Part shown: piece after piece, positions 25,139 through 35,923 of the stretch | How the letters are laid out: the number at the start of each line of letters is the position of its first letter | Numbering within the stretch: position 1 is the stretch's first letter | NCBI RefSeq assembly: GCF_003597675.1 | Contig: NZ_CP030827.1 | Location: forward strand, 496,001-560,000 | From: Neorhizobium sp. NCHU2750 | Lineage (GTDB): Bacteria; Pseudomonadota; Alphaproteobacteria; Rhizobiales; Rhizobiaceae | Direction of reading: 5' to 3' | Length of the DNA: 64,000 bases | Notes under the pieces: generated by a model | Databases searched by the model: none | What the model saw: the letters and a program-made list of their open reading frames with translations, nothing else | What the model was told of the DNA's origin: nothing | Program-made: the position numbers and the translations under genes

Positions 25139-27346
25139 CTACCTTCGCCACACCAGGAACACGGTAGACAGCGCCGGCAGGTCGAGCGTCACCGAGAACG
25201 GCTTCCCATGTGCCGGAACCCGCTCACCCCAGGCTTCCGCCTGCCCGAAATTCGATCCGCCATAGACCGCCGCGTCGGTGTTCAGCACCACCTGCCAACG
25301 GCCTTCCTCCGGCACGCCGACCCGGTAGCCGTGGCGCGGCACCGGCGTCATGTTCGACATGACCAGCACATGCGTTGATCGGTCCTGCGACGAACGCAGC
25401 ATGCCATAGACCGAGTTTTCCGCATCGTCCGCCACCGCCCATTGAAAGCCTTCCGGGTGAAGGTCGCCGAACTGCAGCGCCGGCTCGGCCGCGTAAAGCC
25501 GGTTCAGATCGCGGATCAGCAACTGGACGCCGGCATGTTCCGGCCGGTCGAGCAGATCCCAGACCACCGATCCGTCATGGTTCCACTCGCCCTCCTGTGC
25601 GATCTCCTGTCCCATGAACAGGAGCTTCTTGCCGGGATGCCCCCACATGAAACCGTAATAGGCCCTGAGATTGGCGAGCTTCTGCCAGCTGTCGCCCGGC
25701 ATCTTGCCGAGCATCGAGCCTTTGCCATGCACCACCTCGTCATGGGAGATCGGCAGCATGAAGCGCTCCGAATAGGCATAGATCATCCCGAAGGTCATGC
25801 CGCCATGGTGATATTTGCGATAGACCGGATCATCGGAAATGTAATGCAGCGTGTCATGCATCCATCCCATGTTCCATTTGAAATCGAAGCCGAGCCCGCC
25901 GTCTTCCGGCCGCTTCGTCACCCCCGGCCATGCGGTGGATTCTTCCGCCACGGTGAAGGCATGCGGGCAGCGGTCATGGATGATGCTGTTCAGGTGCTTG
26001 AAGAACTCGACGGATTCGAAATTCTCCCGCCCGCCATACTGGTTGGGGATCCATTCGCCTTCGTTGCGGCTGTAGTCGCGATAAAGCATCGAGGCCACCG
26101 CATCGACGCGCAGTGCATCCACATGGAAATGCTCGAGCCATTCCAGTGCCGAGGCGATGATGAAGCCCTTCACCTCGTTGCGGCCGAGATTGTATATCAG
26201 CGTGTTCCAGTCCTTGTGGAACCCCTCGCGCGGGTCTTCATGCTCGTAGAGCGCCGTGCCGTCGAAACGGGCAAGCCCCCACACATCGGTCGGGAAATGC
26301 GCCGGCACCCAGTCGAGGATGACGCCGATACCGACCTGGTGGCAGCGGTCGACGAAATAGGCGAAATCCTCCGGCGTGCCGTAGCGCCCGGTGGGCGCAA
26401 ACAGGCCGAGCGGCTGGTAACCCCAGGAACCGCCGAACGGATGCTCCATGATCGGCAGCATTTCGATATGGGTGAAGCCGAGCGATTGCGCATAGGGGAT
26501 CAGCCTCTGGCTGAGTTCCACCCAGTCGAGCGACCGGTTGCTCTCCTCGGAAATGCGCACCCAGGAGCCGAGATGCACCTCATAGACTGACATCGCGCCA
26601 TCACGGCTGCGGTCCTGCGCCTGCTTCTCCATCCAGTCGCCGTCATGCCAGCGAAATGGCTTTGACGATGCGACGATCGAGGCGGTAGACGGTGCGGCCT
26701 CCGAAGACCGCGCCACCGGGTCGGCGCGCTGCGGCAGAAGGTTTCCGTGGCTGTCGAGCAGCTCGAACTTGTAGCGCTCGCCATGGGTGAGGCGGGGAAT
26801 GAACAATTCCCAGATGCCCGCCTGAGGGCGAAGCCGCATCGGGTTGCGCCGCCCGTCCCAGGCATTGAAGTCGCCGACGACGGACACGCGCCTGGCATTT
26901 GGCGCCCAGACGGAAAACCGCACGCCCTCCACCCCGTCCACCTCCATCGGGATCGCGCCGAGCGTGCGGCCGAGCTCGTAATGGGTGCCCTGGCCGATCA
27001 GGTGCAGGTCGAGTTCGCCGAGAAGCGGGCCGAAGCTATAGGGATCTTCCGTCTCCTGCACCGCATCCGGCCATTCGATCCGCAGGCGATAGGGAGAAGG
27101 ACTGCCGACGAGGCCGGCGAAGATGCCCGCCTCATGGATCGGCTCCAGCTCCGCCATCACGCGGCCGGTCTCGCTTTCGATCACCGAGACGGACAATGCA
27201 CCCGGCAGAAGCGCGCGCACCACGGTGAGGTCGCCATATTGGTGTCGCCCGAGAATGGAGAACGGGTCGCCATGCCGTCCTTCGGCCAGCGCCTGCAGCC
27301 CTTCCTGCACCATTCCTGTCATCAGCTCTGCGCGTTCATATCTCAT
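25139..27346 (-). CDS. glgB: 1,4-alpha-glucan branching enzyme
   Basis: The 735-residue GH13 enzyme adds alpha-1,6 branches to linear glucans. A CBM48 region (about 110-220) precedes the barrel, where [12 protein letters not shown] holds the nucleophile, [13 protein letters not shown] the acid/base and [15 protein letters not shown] the third carboxylate. It ends three bases before YoeB's stop on the other strand. Its ATG overlaps the stop of the treS fusion gene (ATGA), so it is the third gene of a glgE-treS-glgB operon. Confidence 0.96.
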   Translation of the reverse strand: MRYERAELMTGMVQEGLQALAEGRHGDPFSILGRHQYGDLTVVRALLPGALSVSVIESETGRVMAELEPIHEAGIFAGLVGSPSPYRLRIEWPDAVQETEDPYSFGPLLGELDLHLIGQGTHYELGRTLGAIPMEVDGVEGVRFSVWAPNARRVSVVGDFNAWDGRRNPMRLRPQAGIWELFIPRLTHGERYKFELLDSHGNLLPQRADPVARSSEAAPSTASIVASSKPFRWHDGDWMEKQAQDRSRDGAMSVYEVHLGSWVRISEESNRSLDWVELSQRLIPYAQSLGFTHIEMLPIMEHPFGGSWGYQPLGLFAPTGRYGTPEDFAYFVDRCHQVGIGVILDWVPAHFPTDVWGLARFDGTALYEHEDPREGFHKDWNTLIYNLGRNEVKGFIIASALEWLEHFHVDALRVDAVASMLYRDYSRNEGEWIPNQYGGRENFESVEFFKHLNSIIHDRCPHAFTVAEESTAWPGVTKRPEDGGLGFDFKWNMGWMHDTLHYISDDPVYRKYHHGGMTFGMIYAYSERFMLPISHDEVVHGKGSMLGKMPGDSWQKLANLRAYYGFMWGHPGKKLLFMGQEIAQEGEWNHDGSVVWDLLDRPEHAGVQLLIRDLNRLYAAEPALQFGDLHPEGFQWAVADDAENSVYGMLRSSQDRSTHVLVMSNMTPVPRHGYRVGVPEEGRWQVVLNTDAAVYGGSNFGQAEAWGERVPAHGKPFSVTLDLPALSTVFLVWRR

Positions 27347-30300
27347 CGGTCAGTCTCCAGGAGTCGGGAGGCGATCGCCGAAAAACCGGCAAGCGGAAGC
27401 GGCAGCCAATGCGGGCGGCTGCGCACCTCATAGGCCACTTCGTAAGCCGCCTTTTCGAGCAGGAAGAGATCGAGCACCCGGTCGCGGTTCTCGTTCGACT
27501 GCATCAGCGGATCGGACTTTTCGACGGCGGTAAAGTAGGCGCCAAGGAAGGCGGCTTCCGCCAGTTCGGTAAAGCGCGTCGTCAACTGGCGATGGCGAAT
27601 ATCGTCCACCTCGCTCACCACTTCGCGGTCCATGTCGGCAGCGGCTGCCAGATAGCTCAGCGACCTGAGCAGCCCGGCAACATCGCGCAGCGGATTGGTC
27701 TTTGCCCGCCGCTCGCCAAGCGTCTTGGTCGGCTCGCCCTCGAAGTCGATGATATAGGCGTCGCTTTCCGCAACCAGGATCTGGCCGAGATGGAAATCGC
27801 CGTGATGGCGCGTCTTCAACGTACCACCGGTCGCCTCGGTCAGCCGGCTGGCAAGCGCCATCAGCTCGTCGCGGCGGGTAATCAGCGATCTGGCGATCTC
27901 CGCCATCTCGCCCTCCAGCCCCGGCAGCGTGCCTTCGAGAATGGTGAGGCTCTGGCCGATCTGGTCGGCGACCGCCCGACGTGCGGCTGCGACATCCTCC
28001 TTCGTGCCCCATTCGGGGCTGAAGGCCTCGTCATCGGTATTTTCGGCGAGCGCAACATGCAATTCGCCGAGCCGCGTTCCGATCGTTGCGGCAAAGTCGA
28101 CGAGTGGCTTGAAATGCTCGTCGGCATCACCGTTTTCGAGGCCGGTGACGACGATCTCGTCGATCGAGCGACGCAGGTGACCCAGCATCCAGTTCCAGGC
28201 GTCACCCTGGTTGCGGATCGCCTTCTGCACGATGATCAGCGTGTGCCGCGTGCCATCCGGCCCGGTACGCGCAACCTCGCCGAGAAGCTGCGCCGTGTTG
28301 CGGTATCCGACCTTGGTAAGGTGCCGCGTCATCTCCACTTCCGGGTGGATGCCGGGGAAGATGTGGCGGATCAGCTTGACCATGGCGAGGTCGCCGACGA
28401 TCAGCGAACTGTTCGACTGCTCGGCCGAAAGCCAGTGCACCGGCAGGTCGTCGGTGATGTCGAGCTTGTCGAGATGGTCGGTGCCGATGAATTCCAGGGC
28501 ACCCGTCCGTCCGGTAATCACCGCCCGCTCCGACAGGCCGCGCAGGATGGCATGGGCAAAGCTCTCATGCGCGAACCCGTCGGTGAGGAAGCCGACGCGC
28601 CGACCTTGCCTTAGCCGCGCCATGGCAAGCTGCTGGGCAAGCGCCGTCGGAAAACTGTCGTCCCAGGAAACGGCAAGCGGCAGCAGGTAGCTGTCCATGC
28701 GCCCGGCAATATCCGCCTCCAGTTCCCCAAGCAGGATGTTGTTGGCAAAGGGCAGCGGCGTTGCCGAGACGAGCGAGGCATGGTTCAGGATCTGCCCCTT
28801 GGAGCCGAACCAGCGCCTCATGGTCAGATAACCGGGCAGCACCTCGCTCGACATCGTCTCGGCGAGCTTCGGCTGGTCGATCAGCTCCTGCAGGTCGCGG
28901 CGCACCACCATGGTCACCATGTCCTGCACCTGTTCCGGCGGTGCCTTGCGCCAGCTCGGGCCATCGGATTCCTGCGACAGCTGGAACCAGAAGAATCCGT
29001 AGGGCGGCAGCGTCAGGAGATAGGTCAATTGACCGACCGGCGGGAAGGGCGACATGCCGGTGAGCTCGATCGGCACCGATCCCTCGAACTGCGAAAGATC
29101 GAGCTCCACCGCCTGCGGCAGGCGCGAGAGATTGGCGACGCAAAGGATCGTCTCCCCGTCATGCTCGCGCAGATAGGCCATGATCTTGCGGTTGCCGGGG
29201 GTGAGAAATCTAAGCGAGCCACGACCGAAAGCCGGGTGCCGGTTGCGCAGCGCCAGCATCCGCCGGGTCCAGTTCAACAGCGAATGCGCATCCGCCCCCT
29301 GCGCCTCGACATTGACGGCCTCATAACCGTAGAGCGGGTCCATCACCGGCGGCAGCACGAGGCGGGCCGGGTCGCCCTTGGAAAACCCGCCATTGCGGTC
29401 CGGCGACCATTGCATCGGCGTGCGCACCCCGTCGCGGTCGCCGAGATAGATATTGTCGCCCATGCCGATCTCGTCGCCGTAATAGATCACCGGCGTGCCG
29501 GGCATGGAAAGGAGCAGCGCGTTCATCAGCTCGATCCGCCGCCGGTCGCGCTCCATCAGGGGCGCAAGACGTCTGCGGATACCGAGATTGATGCGGGCGC
29601 GACGGTCTGCGGCATAGGTGTTCCACAGATAGTCGCGTTCCTCGTCGGTCACCATTTCCAGCGTCAGCTCGTCATGGTTTCGAAGGAAGATCGCCCATTG
29701 GCAGTTTTCCGGGATTTCAGGCGTCTGGCGCATGATGTCGGTGATCGGGAACCGGTCTTCCTTGGCGATCGCCATATACATGCGCGGCATCAGCGGGAAA
29801 TGGAACGCCATGTTGCATTCGTCGCCATCGCCGAAATATTCGCGCGTATCCTCCGGCCACTGGTTGGCCTCGGCAAGCAGCATCTTGCCGGGATGGCTTT
29901 CGTCCAGCGCCGCACGGATGCGCTTCAGGATATCGTGCGTCTCGGCAAGGTTCTCGTTATTCGTGCCCTCCCGCTCGATGAGATAGGGAATGGCGTCGAG
30001 CCGGAACCCGTCTATCCCGGTATCGGCCCAGTAGCGCATCACCTCGAGTAGCTCGTCCAGCACCGCCGGGTTGTCGAAATTGAGATCCGGCTGGTGCGAA
30101 TAGAAGCGGTGCCAGTAATAGGCGCCGGCCACCGGATCCCAGGTCCAGTTCGACTTTTCCGTATCGAGGAAGATGATCCGGGTTTCGGGAAACTTCTGGT
30201 CGGTGTCGGACCAGACATAGAAATCCCGCTCGGGCGAACCCGCCGGTGCCTGCCGCGCCCGCTGGAACCACGGATGCTGGTCGGACGTGTGGTTGATGAC

Positions 30301-30654
30301 AAGCTCGATGATCACCCGGATCCCGCGTTCATGGGCGGCATCGACGAAGGCGCGAAAATCCTCCATCGTGCCGTAGTCGGGGCTCACATTGCCGTAGTCC
30401 GCAATGTCATAGCCGTCGTCGCGCCGTGGCGAGGGGAAGAACGGCAGGAGCCAGATCGCATTGGCGCCGAGCGAGGCGATGTGGTCGAGCTTTTCCGTCA
30501 GCCCCCTGAAGTCGCCGATGCCGTCGCCGTTCGAATCGTGAAACGACTTCACATGCAGCTGGTAGATGATCGCATCCTTGTACCAGAGCGGATCGTTCGC
30601 CTCCGCCTGCGGCTGCTCGATCACCTCGGACAAGCTGTTGGTCATGAAATCCAC
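27343..30654 (-). CDS. treS: Trehalose synthase fused to maltokinase (TreS-Pep2)
   Basis: The fusion protein interconverts trehalose and maltose and phosphorylates maltose to maltose-1-phosphate, the GlgE substrate. The TreS half (about 20-560) has [17 protein letters not shown] with the nucleophile, [11 protein letters not shown] with the acid/base, and [11 protein letters not shown]. The maltokinase half (about 640-1095) has the kinase motifs [13 protein letters not shown] and [14 protein letters not shown] chose the GTG at 30652-30654 (1103 residues) because GGGAGGA lies eight bases upstream; an ATG three codons further in is the alternative. Confidence 0.93.
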   Translation of the reverse strand: MDFMTNSLSEVIEQPQAEANDPLWYKDAIIYQLHVKSFHDSNGDGIGDFRGLTEKLDHIASLGANAIWLLPFFPSPRRDDGYDIADYGNVSPDYGTMEDFRAFVDAAHERGIRVIIELVINHTSDQHPWFQRARQAPAGSPERDFYVWSDTDQKFPETRIIFLDTEKSNWTWDPVAGAYYWHRFYSHQPDLNFDNPAVLDELLEVMRYWADTGIDGFRLDAIPYLIEREGTNNENLAETHDILKRIRAALDESHPGKMLLAEANQWPEDTREYFGDGDECNMAFHFPLMPRMYMAIAKEDRFPITDIMRQTPEIPENCQWAIFLRNHDELTLEMVTDEERDYLWNTYAADRRARINLGIRRRLAPLMERDRRRIELMNALLLSMPGTPVIYYGDEIGMGDNIYLGDRDGVRTPMQWSPDRNGGFSKGDPARLVLPPVMDPLYGYEAVNVEAQGADAHSLLNWTRRMLALRNRHPAFGRGSLRFLTPGNRKIMAYLREHDGETILCVANLSRLPQAVELDLSQFEGSVPIELTGMSPFPPVGQLTYLLTLPPYGFFWFQLSQESDGPSWRKAPPEQVQDMVTMVVRRDLQELIDQPKLAETMSSEVLPGYLTMRRWFGSKGQILNHASLVSATPLPFANNILLGELEADIAGRMDSYLLPLAVSWDDSFPTALAQQLAMARLRQGRRVGFLTDGFAHESFAHAILRGLSERAVITGRTGALEFIGTDHLDKLDITDDLPVHWLSAEQSNSSLIVGDLAMVKLIRHIFPGIHPEVEMTRHLTKVGYRNTAQLLGEVARTGPDGTRHTLIIVQKAIRNQGDAWNWMLGHLRRSIDEIVVTGLENGDADEHFKPLVDFAATIGTRLGELHVALAENTDDEAFSPEWGTKEDVAAARRAVADQIGQSLTILEGTLPGLEGEMAEIARSLITRRDELMALASRLTEATGGTLKTRHHGDFHLGQILVAESDAYIIDFEGEPTKTLGERRAKTNPLRDVAGLLRSLSYLAAAADMDREVVSEVDDIRHRQLTTRFTELAEAAFLGAYFTAVEKSDPLMQSNENRDRVLDLFLLEKAAYEVAYEVRSRPHWLPLPLAGFSAIASRLLETDR

Positions 30655-30668
30655 GGCGCATTCCTCCC

Positions 30669-33600
30669 TTATCTGACGCGCCATATGGCGAACGGCAGTC
30701 CTGCCTGCGGATCGAGCCGCAGGCGCTGGATCTTTCCTGTCCAGGTGAACCGGTTGCCGGCGATCAGGTCTTCCAGTTGAAGTGAAGCGTGGTCGGAGAG
30801 GTTCCACGACCAGAGCGGAATTTCGACATCCGCCTCATGTGCATTGTATGGATCGAGATTGACGGCGATCAGCAGCACGTTTTCGCGTCCGGCACTCGCC
30901 TTCTCGAAGAACATGATGTTGTCGTTCCACGCGGTCAGAAGCTGCAGGCCGAGATGCGAATGCAGTGCCGGGTTCTCGCGGCGGATGCGGTTCAAAAACG
31001 CGATCTCGCCCTTGATATTGCCGGGCCGGTCGTAATCCCAGGCGCGGATCTCGTATTTCTCCGAATCCGCATATTCCTTGCGCTTCAAATCCGGCCGGCC
31101 TTCGCACAGCTCGAAACCGTTATAGACGCCCCAGAGGCCGGACAGCGTTGCGGCGAGAGCGGCGCGGATCAGATAGGCCGGACGCGGCGCGTTCTGCAGA
31201 AAGTCCGGGTTGATGTCGTGGGTGTTGACGAAGAAATGCGGCCGGAAGAACTCCTTCGGCTCTTCGGTGGTGATCTCGCGCATATATTGCTCGAGCTCCC
31301 ACTTGGCATTGCGCCAGGTGAAATAGGTATAGGACTGCGAGAAGCCGACCTTGGCGAGCCGGTACATCACCTTCGGCTTGGTGAAGGCTTCCGACAGGAA
31401 CACCACGTCGGGATGGCGCGAACGGATATCGGCAATCAGCCATTCCCAGAAGGGAAACGGCTTGGTGTGCGGATTGTCTACGCGGAACAGCCTGACCCCG
31501 TGATCGACCCACTTCTGCACCACGTCGCGCAGCTCGGTCCAAAGCGACGGCACGGCCTCGCAGGCGTAGAAATCGACATTGACGATGTCTTCGTATTTCT
31601 TCGGCGGGTTTTCCGCATAACGGATCGTCCCGTCCGGCCGCCACTCGAACCAGCCCGGGTGCGATTTGAGCCACGGGTGATCCGGCGAGGCCTGGATGGC
31701 GAGATCGAGCGCGATCTCCAGCCCGTGATCGGCCGCGGCATCCACCAGCCGGCGAAAGTCGTCGAACGTGCCGAGCTGCGGATGAATATCGGCATGTCCG
31801 CCTTCCGTCGATCCGATCGCATAGGGGCTGCCGGGATCGTCCGGACCGGGCGTCAGCGTGTTGTTCTTGCCCTTGCGGTTGGTCTTGCCGATCGGGTGGA
31901 TCGGCGGGAAATAGAGGACGTCGAAACCCATCTCGCGAATGGCCGGTAGCCTTGCGATCACATCGTCGAACGTGCCGTGGCGGTTCTGGTCGCCGCTCTG
32001 CGACCGCGGAAAGATCTGGTACCAGCTGGCAAAACTCGCCGCCGTCCGCTCTGCATCCACGGGAATGATCTGCGAGCGCACCCGATGCGGCCGCCGATCG
32101 GCCCTGGCCATCAGCGTCGCCGTTTCCGGCAGAAGTAGGGTCTGGGTCCGCTGCCTGTCCTCTTCGGAGGTCAGCCGGTCGAACAGGTTTTGCAGCTTGG
32201 GCTTCAGCTCGCCGCTCGCATGATCCAGCGCGTCTAGCACCAGATTGATGCCCTCCTGGATCTCGAGCCTCAGGTCGAGCCCTGCCTCATGCTTCTTGGT
32301 GAACTCGTAGCGAAAAATCTGGAACGGGTTCCGCCATCCCTCGACGGCAAATTCGTGCCGCCCCATCCGCTTCAGCACGAACTCCGCCTGCCAGCGGTCG
32401 TTGGTGACGAGTTGCATCGGCGCTTCCTGCCAGTCCTCGTCATCGGCGCAGCGATAGATGAGCGCGGCGGAGAGCGGATCGTGACCGTCGCCGAAAATAT
32501 CGGCCTCGACCTTCAACACGTCGCCGACGACGCGCTTCACCACGAAACGCCCGTTGTCGACTGAGGGCGTGATCTTCTCGATCGCCAGCCGCGGCGTAGC
32601 TGCGGCCTCGCCTGCAGCCGGCACCGGCACGGCATCGACGATCGGTTCCGACACATAGCCTTCGAAGATGCGGATCTCGCCAGGCTTGAGCCTCAGTTTC
32701 GCATCGAAGACCGCGCTTTCGTCCTCCGGTGCGATCAGCGGCAGGAAAGGGGAGGCAGCCACGCGCAGCAGATTGAAGGGCGCCGGAGCCGTCTTGCGCA
32801 GATCGCGGTTGAGAAGCACGACGCGCATCTTTTCTGACGCACGGCTATCCTCCTCGTCGGTCTGGAACAGCCCGACGACAGGCCCCTGGCTCGCCGAAAC
32901 CAGCTTCAGCGGGCGGCGGGCAAACCCTGCGGCGCTCTTGTTGGTCTGGGCGGTGATCTCGCGGATATCCGCCGAGAGATCGTAGGAACTCTGGTCTTTG
33001 AGCCCGCGCAATCCCGAGCCGTCGCCATAAAGCGGATCGAGCGGCAGCGATATGCCATATTCAAACCCCATCGGGATCATCAGTCCGCTCGTAAAGGTCG
33101 AGGCGAGCTTGAGCGAACGGATCGCCTTGCGCTTGAGGATCTCGCAGCCATCCGTGCCATGCGCGATGCGCCTGCCGAACGGCGCCTCGGGAAAGGCGAT
33201 CTGATAACCGAGATCGCGCTGGATCTGGTATTCGTCCATGATCCAGCGCTCCTCCATGTCCCACCAGGCAAGAGAGGAGAAACTGCCGTCCATGCCGGTC
33301 CCGGCAAGCGCCCTGCGCGCGGCAAACGGGCTGCCCGGTGTCCAGGCGACGAATATCGTATCCGGCTTGGCGCGCCTTGTATGGGCAATCATGTCATGCC
33401 AGACCTCCGATGCGACACGGCCGATGCCGAGGCAGCGGAAGCCGGCGACACCAGCGCCCGCAAATGCTTCAAGCCGGCCGCGCCAGCTGTCGATCTGCCG
33501 CGTCTCGGCGAGGAAATCGATCCTGCGGCCCCCATTTTGCTGCGGCTTCAGCCTCGGATCGGCGGCAATGGCGGTTTCGTGGGCGTCATCGACGGCAACC

Positions 33601-33923
33601 TGATCGATGACGAGGTCGAGCATGAATTTCAGCTCATGCCTGCCGGCTGCCGCAACCAGCGCCGCAATCGCCTCGACCGGATCGCGGCCGAGGCCAAGCG
33701 CGGGATCGAGGCGATCGAAATCCGCCGCCGTGAACACGCTCGTACCCTTGCCCCGATGAAACAGCGGCCCCGAGAGCACGGTATCGAAGCCGAGGTCGCG
33801 GGCATGGCCGAACATCTCCTCCCATGCAGTGATGCCGGCAAGCGCGAGCGGATGCACGTAATAGATCTGCGGTGGCAGGTCTGTCAGCGGAATTCGGGAT
33901 ACAAATTGCGGGCGCGTGTTCAT
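30669..33923 (-). CDS. glgE: Alpha-1,4-glucan:maltose-1-phosphate maltosyltransferase with an extra N-terminal GH13-like domain
   Basis: GlgE extends alpha-glucan from maltose-1-phosphate. The C-terminal 650 residues are a standard GlgE: the N-terminal beta domain (about 445-550), then the barrel with RLFRVDNPHTKPFPFWEW (nucleophile D816), FLSEAFTKP (acid E845) and VNTHDINPDFL (D903). At 1084 residues the protein is about 400 longer than stand-alone GlgE. Residues 1-430 look like a second GH13 barrel, but FRCLGIG (162-168) and FVAWTPGS (191-198) replace the nucleophile and acid positions, so it is probably catalytically dead. First gene of the operon; start at ATG 33921-33923. Confidence 0.92.
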   Translation of the reverse strand: MNTRPQFVSRIPLTDLPPQIYYVHPLALAGITAWEEMFGHARDLGFDTVLSGPLFHRGKGTSVFTAADFDRLDPALGLGRDPVEAIAALVAAAGRHELKFMLDLVIDQVAVDDAHETAIAADPRLKPQQNGGRRIDFLAETRQIDSWRGRLEAFAGAGVAGFRCLGIGRVASEVWHDMIAHTRRAKPDTIFVAWTPGSPFAARRALAGTGMDGSFSSLAWWDMEERWIMDEYQIQRDLGYQIAFPEAPFGRRIAHGTDGCEILKRKAIRSLKLASTFTSGLMIPMGFEYGISLPLDPLYGDGSGLRGLKDQSSYDLSADIREITAQTNKSAAGFARRPLKLVSASQGPVVGLFQTDEEDSRASEKMRVVLLNRDLRKTAPAPFNLLRVAASPFLPLIAPEDESAVFDAKLRLKPGEIRIFEGYVSEPIVDAVPVPAAGEAAATPRLAIEKITPSVDNGRFVVKRVVGDVLKVEADIFGDGHDPLSAALIYRCADDEDWQEAPMQLVTNDRWQAEFVLKRMGRHEFAVEGWRNPFQIFRYEFTKKHEAGLDLRLEIQEGINLVLDALDHASGELKPKLQNLFDRLTSEEDRQRTQTLLLPETATLMARADRRPHRVRSQIIPVDAERTAASFASWYQIFPRSQSGDQNRHGTFDDVIARLPAIREMGFDVLYFPPIHPIGKTNRKGKNNTLTPGPDDPGSPYAIGSTEGGHADIHPQLGTFDDFRRLVDAAADHGLEIALDLAIQASPDHPWLKSHPGWFEWRPDGTIRYAENPPKKYEDIVNVDFYACEAVPSLWTELRDVVQKWVDHGVRLFRVDNPHTKPFPFWEWLIADIRSRHPDVVFLSEAFTKPKVMYRLAKVGFSQSYTYFTWRNAKWELEQYMREITTEEPKEFFRPHFFVNTHDINPDFLQNAPRPAYLIRAALAATLSGLWGVYNGFELCEGRPDLKRKEYADSEKYEIRAWDYDRPGNIKGEIAFLNRIRRENPALHSHLGLQLLTAWNDNIMFFEKASAGRENVLLIAVNLDPYNAHEADVEIPLWSWNLSDHASLQLEDLIAGNRFTWTGKIQRLRLDPQAGLPFAIWRVR

Positions 33924-34252
33924 CGGTCCTGCCTGCCTTTGAGGTTTGGGGCACTCGATCGGAGCCACGAAGTCCCTCGACTAACTGCGATCCGGCATGG
34001 CTGGTTCCGATAAAATTGTCTTGATCGGCCGCGCTTTGCGCTCACTGCTGCCGGATATCGAGCCGAACATGTTGAAGCGAAAGAGCAATCAAGGGTTGCT
34101 TTGATCCGGCCCTTCCAGCGCATTTTCGTCTCTGCCGCCGCAAAGCGTCCTTTCGCCACGCAGGTTTGTCCGATGCGGATAATCTTCCCGCTTCGCAAAA
34201 CGCCGCCGATCCGGTTAAGTCATCCCGGTCGATTTCCAGAGGAGGAATGAGC
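33924..34252. other. Divergent intergenic region between glgE and the oxidoreductase gene
   Basis: This 329-base region must hold the promoters of both divergent units. I see no open reading frame with convincing coding character and no recognisable riboswitch. GAAGCGAAAGAGCAATCAAGGG around 34075-34095 is somewhat less GC-rich. AGAGGAGG just before 34253 is the oxidoreductase ribosome-binding site. Confidence 0.5.
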
Positions 34253-35251
34253 ATGGCGAAATTGCAGGTGGCGATGATCGGTCTCGGCATGGCGGCGGGC
34301 CACCACGCCCGCGCATTGCTCGATCTTGCCGATCAGGTCGAATGCGTCGCGGCCTATAGCCAGACCGAGGCACGCCGCCAGGCCTTTGCCGCGCAATACC
34401 CGATCCCGGTCGTCGACAGTCTGGAGGCGATCTTCGCCAATCCGGCAATCGATGCGGTGCTGATCCTGACGCCGCCCTCCAGCCATCTGGAACTGGTCGA
34501 GCGTGCGGTGGCGGCCGGCAAGCATATCCTTCTCGAAAAGCCGCTCGACATCAGCCTCGAGCGCGCCGAGGCGATCGTCAACCTTGCCGAAGAGGCCGGC
34601 GTGAAGCTCGGTGTTGTGCTGCAGAACCGCTTCCGGCCCGCAGCGCTGGCACTCGACCTTCTCGTCCTGACCGGCCGCCTCGGATCGCTGGTCGAGGCAT
34701 CCGCCGCCATCCGCAACTGGCGGCCGCAGAGCTATTACGATGTCGAGGGCAGGGGAACGCGCGCAAGGGACGGCGGCGGGGTGCTGCTCACCCAGGGCAT
34801 TCACACGATCGACCTGCTGCTGAGCTATGCCGGCACGCCGAAGGACGTCGCCTCCTTCGTCCGCACCACGCCGATCCACAGGATGGAGACCGAGGATCTG
34901 GTCACCGCCGCATTCTCCTATGAAAGCGGCGCGATCGGCACGCTCAACGCGACGACCGCGGCCTATCCGGGCCTGCCGGATCGCATCGAACTGATCGGCA
35001 CGCAAGGCACGGCCGTGCTTTCCGGCGATACGCTGGATGCTTCCTTCATCGATGGCACGGTGGCGCAGGTGGGCGGCGAGACGAGCATCGGCAGCGGCGC
35101 CGACCCGATGGCCTTCGGTCACGACATGCATCGCGCCCTGATCGGCAATTTTCTCGCCTCAGTCAGGGGTGAGGACACTTTGCGCGTCACCGGCGGCGAT
35201 GCCTTGCGCGCCCAGCGCTTCATCGAGCAGATCTTGATTGCAAGCCGCTGA
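34253..35251 (+). CDS. Gfo/Idh/MocA-family NAD(P)-dependent oxidoreductase
   Basis: The 332-residue protein has the N-terminal Rossmann fold (VAMIGLGMAAGHHARAL) and the family's HILLEKPLDISLERAE motif with the conserved Glu-Lys-Pro. A C-terminal alpha/beta domain contains GGGVLLTQGIHTIDLLL, whose histidine is typical of the active site. Family members act on sugars, inositols or amino-sugar derivatives; the substrate is unknown. I chose the ATG at 34253, seven bases after AGGAGG. Confidence 0.88.
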   Translation: MAKLQVAMIGLGMAAGHHARALLDLADQVECVAAYSQTEARRQAFAAQYPIPVVDSLEAIFANPAIDAVLILTPPSSHLELVERAVAAGKHILLEKPLDISLERAEAIVNLAEEAGVKLGVVLQNRFRPAALALDLLVLTGRLGSLVEASAAIRNWRPQSYYDVEGRGTRARDGGGVLLTQGIHTIDLLLSYAGTPKDVASFVRTTPIHRMETEDLVTAAFSYESGAIGTLNATTAAYPGLPDRIELIGTQGTAVLSGDTLDASFIDGTVAQVGGETSIGSGADPMAFGHDMHRALIGNFLASVRGEDTLRVTGGDALRAQRFIEQILIASR

Positions 35252-35257
35252 ACCGGC

Positions 35258-35578
35258 TTACAAACCGGCCGCCTTGCGCAACTCCTCGGCCATGCGGCTT
35301 CGCCAGTCCTTGCCCGAGGCCTTGAACCTGTCGAGCACGTCGGGATCGAGCCGCAGCGTCACCGCAACCTTCGGTGCCTCGATCTTCGGCCGGCCGCGCG
35401 CGGCAATCGCCTTCTCCATCTCTGCTGCCATTTCCGGGAAGACCTCGCGGAACGGGCGCATGCTTGCCAGTTTCGCGTCCGTCAAAGGCGGATTGTCCTG
35501 ATCCTCTTCGGCAGCCTGATGGATTCGCGCCTCTTCTTCGTCGGTAATATCGGGGAAACGGGATTCAGTCTTCGGCAT
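35258..35578 (-). CDS. brnA: BrnA-family antitoxin
   Basis: The 106-residue protein ends in the BrnA/DUF4415 ribbon-helix-helix region KVAVTLRLDPDVLDRFKASG followed by WRSRMAEELRKA, the DNA-binding part. The first 70 residues are acidic and would bind toxin. Its start overlaps the end of brnT by 14 bases in the toxin-first order typical of this system. Confidence 0.9.
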   Translation of the reverse strand: MPKTESRFPDITDEEEARIHQAAEEDQDNPPLTDAKLASMRPFREVFPEMAAEMEKAIAARGRPKIEAPKVAVTLRLDPDVLDRFKASGKDWRSRMAEELRKAAGL

Positions 35579-35840
35579 AGCGTTTCCTTTCTTTCCGGCT
35601 GGCGCGCCGTGCGCTGATGATCGAAATGGCCTCGCGACCCATCATCGAAAAGACGACCGTCGTCAGATCACCGCCCATCGGTCCGATCGCCGTATATCGC
35701 GGTCGTCCATCCGCAGCCGAATAACTGGGTTCGATCAATGCTTCCAAAAAGTCGAAGTCCGAAGCCACCACGGCAAAATCCAGGCCGTGCAGCCGGATGT
35801 TCCTCTGACGCTTTATCTCATCCCAGACAAACTTGACCAT
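35565..35840 (-). CDS. brnT: BrnT-family ribonuclease toxin
   Basis: The 91-residue RelE-fold toxin shows the BrnT signature VWDEIKRQRNIRLHGLDFA at its N-terminus and the C-terminal segment ISIISARRASRKERKRY. BrnT cleaves RNA and is held in check by BrnA, which also represses the operon. TTCGT-AC-ACGAA at 35843-35854 is an inverted repeat directly upstream of the ATG and may be the operator. Confidence 0.92.
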   Translation of the reverse strand: MVKFVWDEIKRQRNIRLHGLDFAVVASDFDFLEALIEPSYSAADGRPRYTAIGPMGGDLTTVVFSMMGREAISIISARRASRKERKRYAED

Positions 35841-35885
35841 TATTCGTACACGAAAAATCGCCGCCCGACAACGAGCGACGATCCG
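35841..35885 (-). promoter_or_regulatory. Possible brnTA promoter with overlapping inverted repeat
   Basis: On the minus strand TTGTCG, a 17-base spacer and TACGAAT lie just ahead of the brnT ATG. The last element overlaps the inverted repeat TTCGT..ACGAA (35843-35854). If this is the promoter, the transcript would have little or no leader. No Shine-Dalgarno is visible. Confidence 0.4.
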
Positions 35886-35923
35886 ATGAAACGAAGATGG
35901 TTACAATCCCGCGATTGTAGGGG

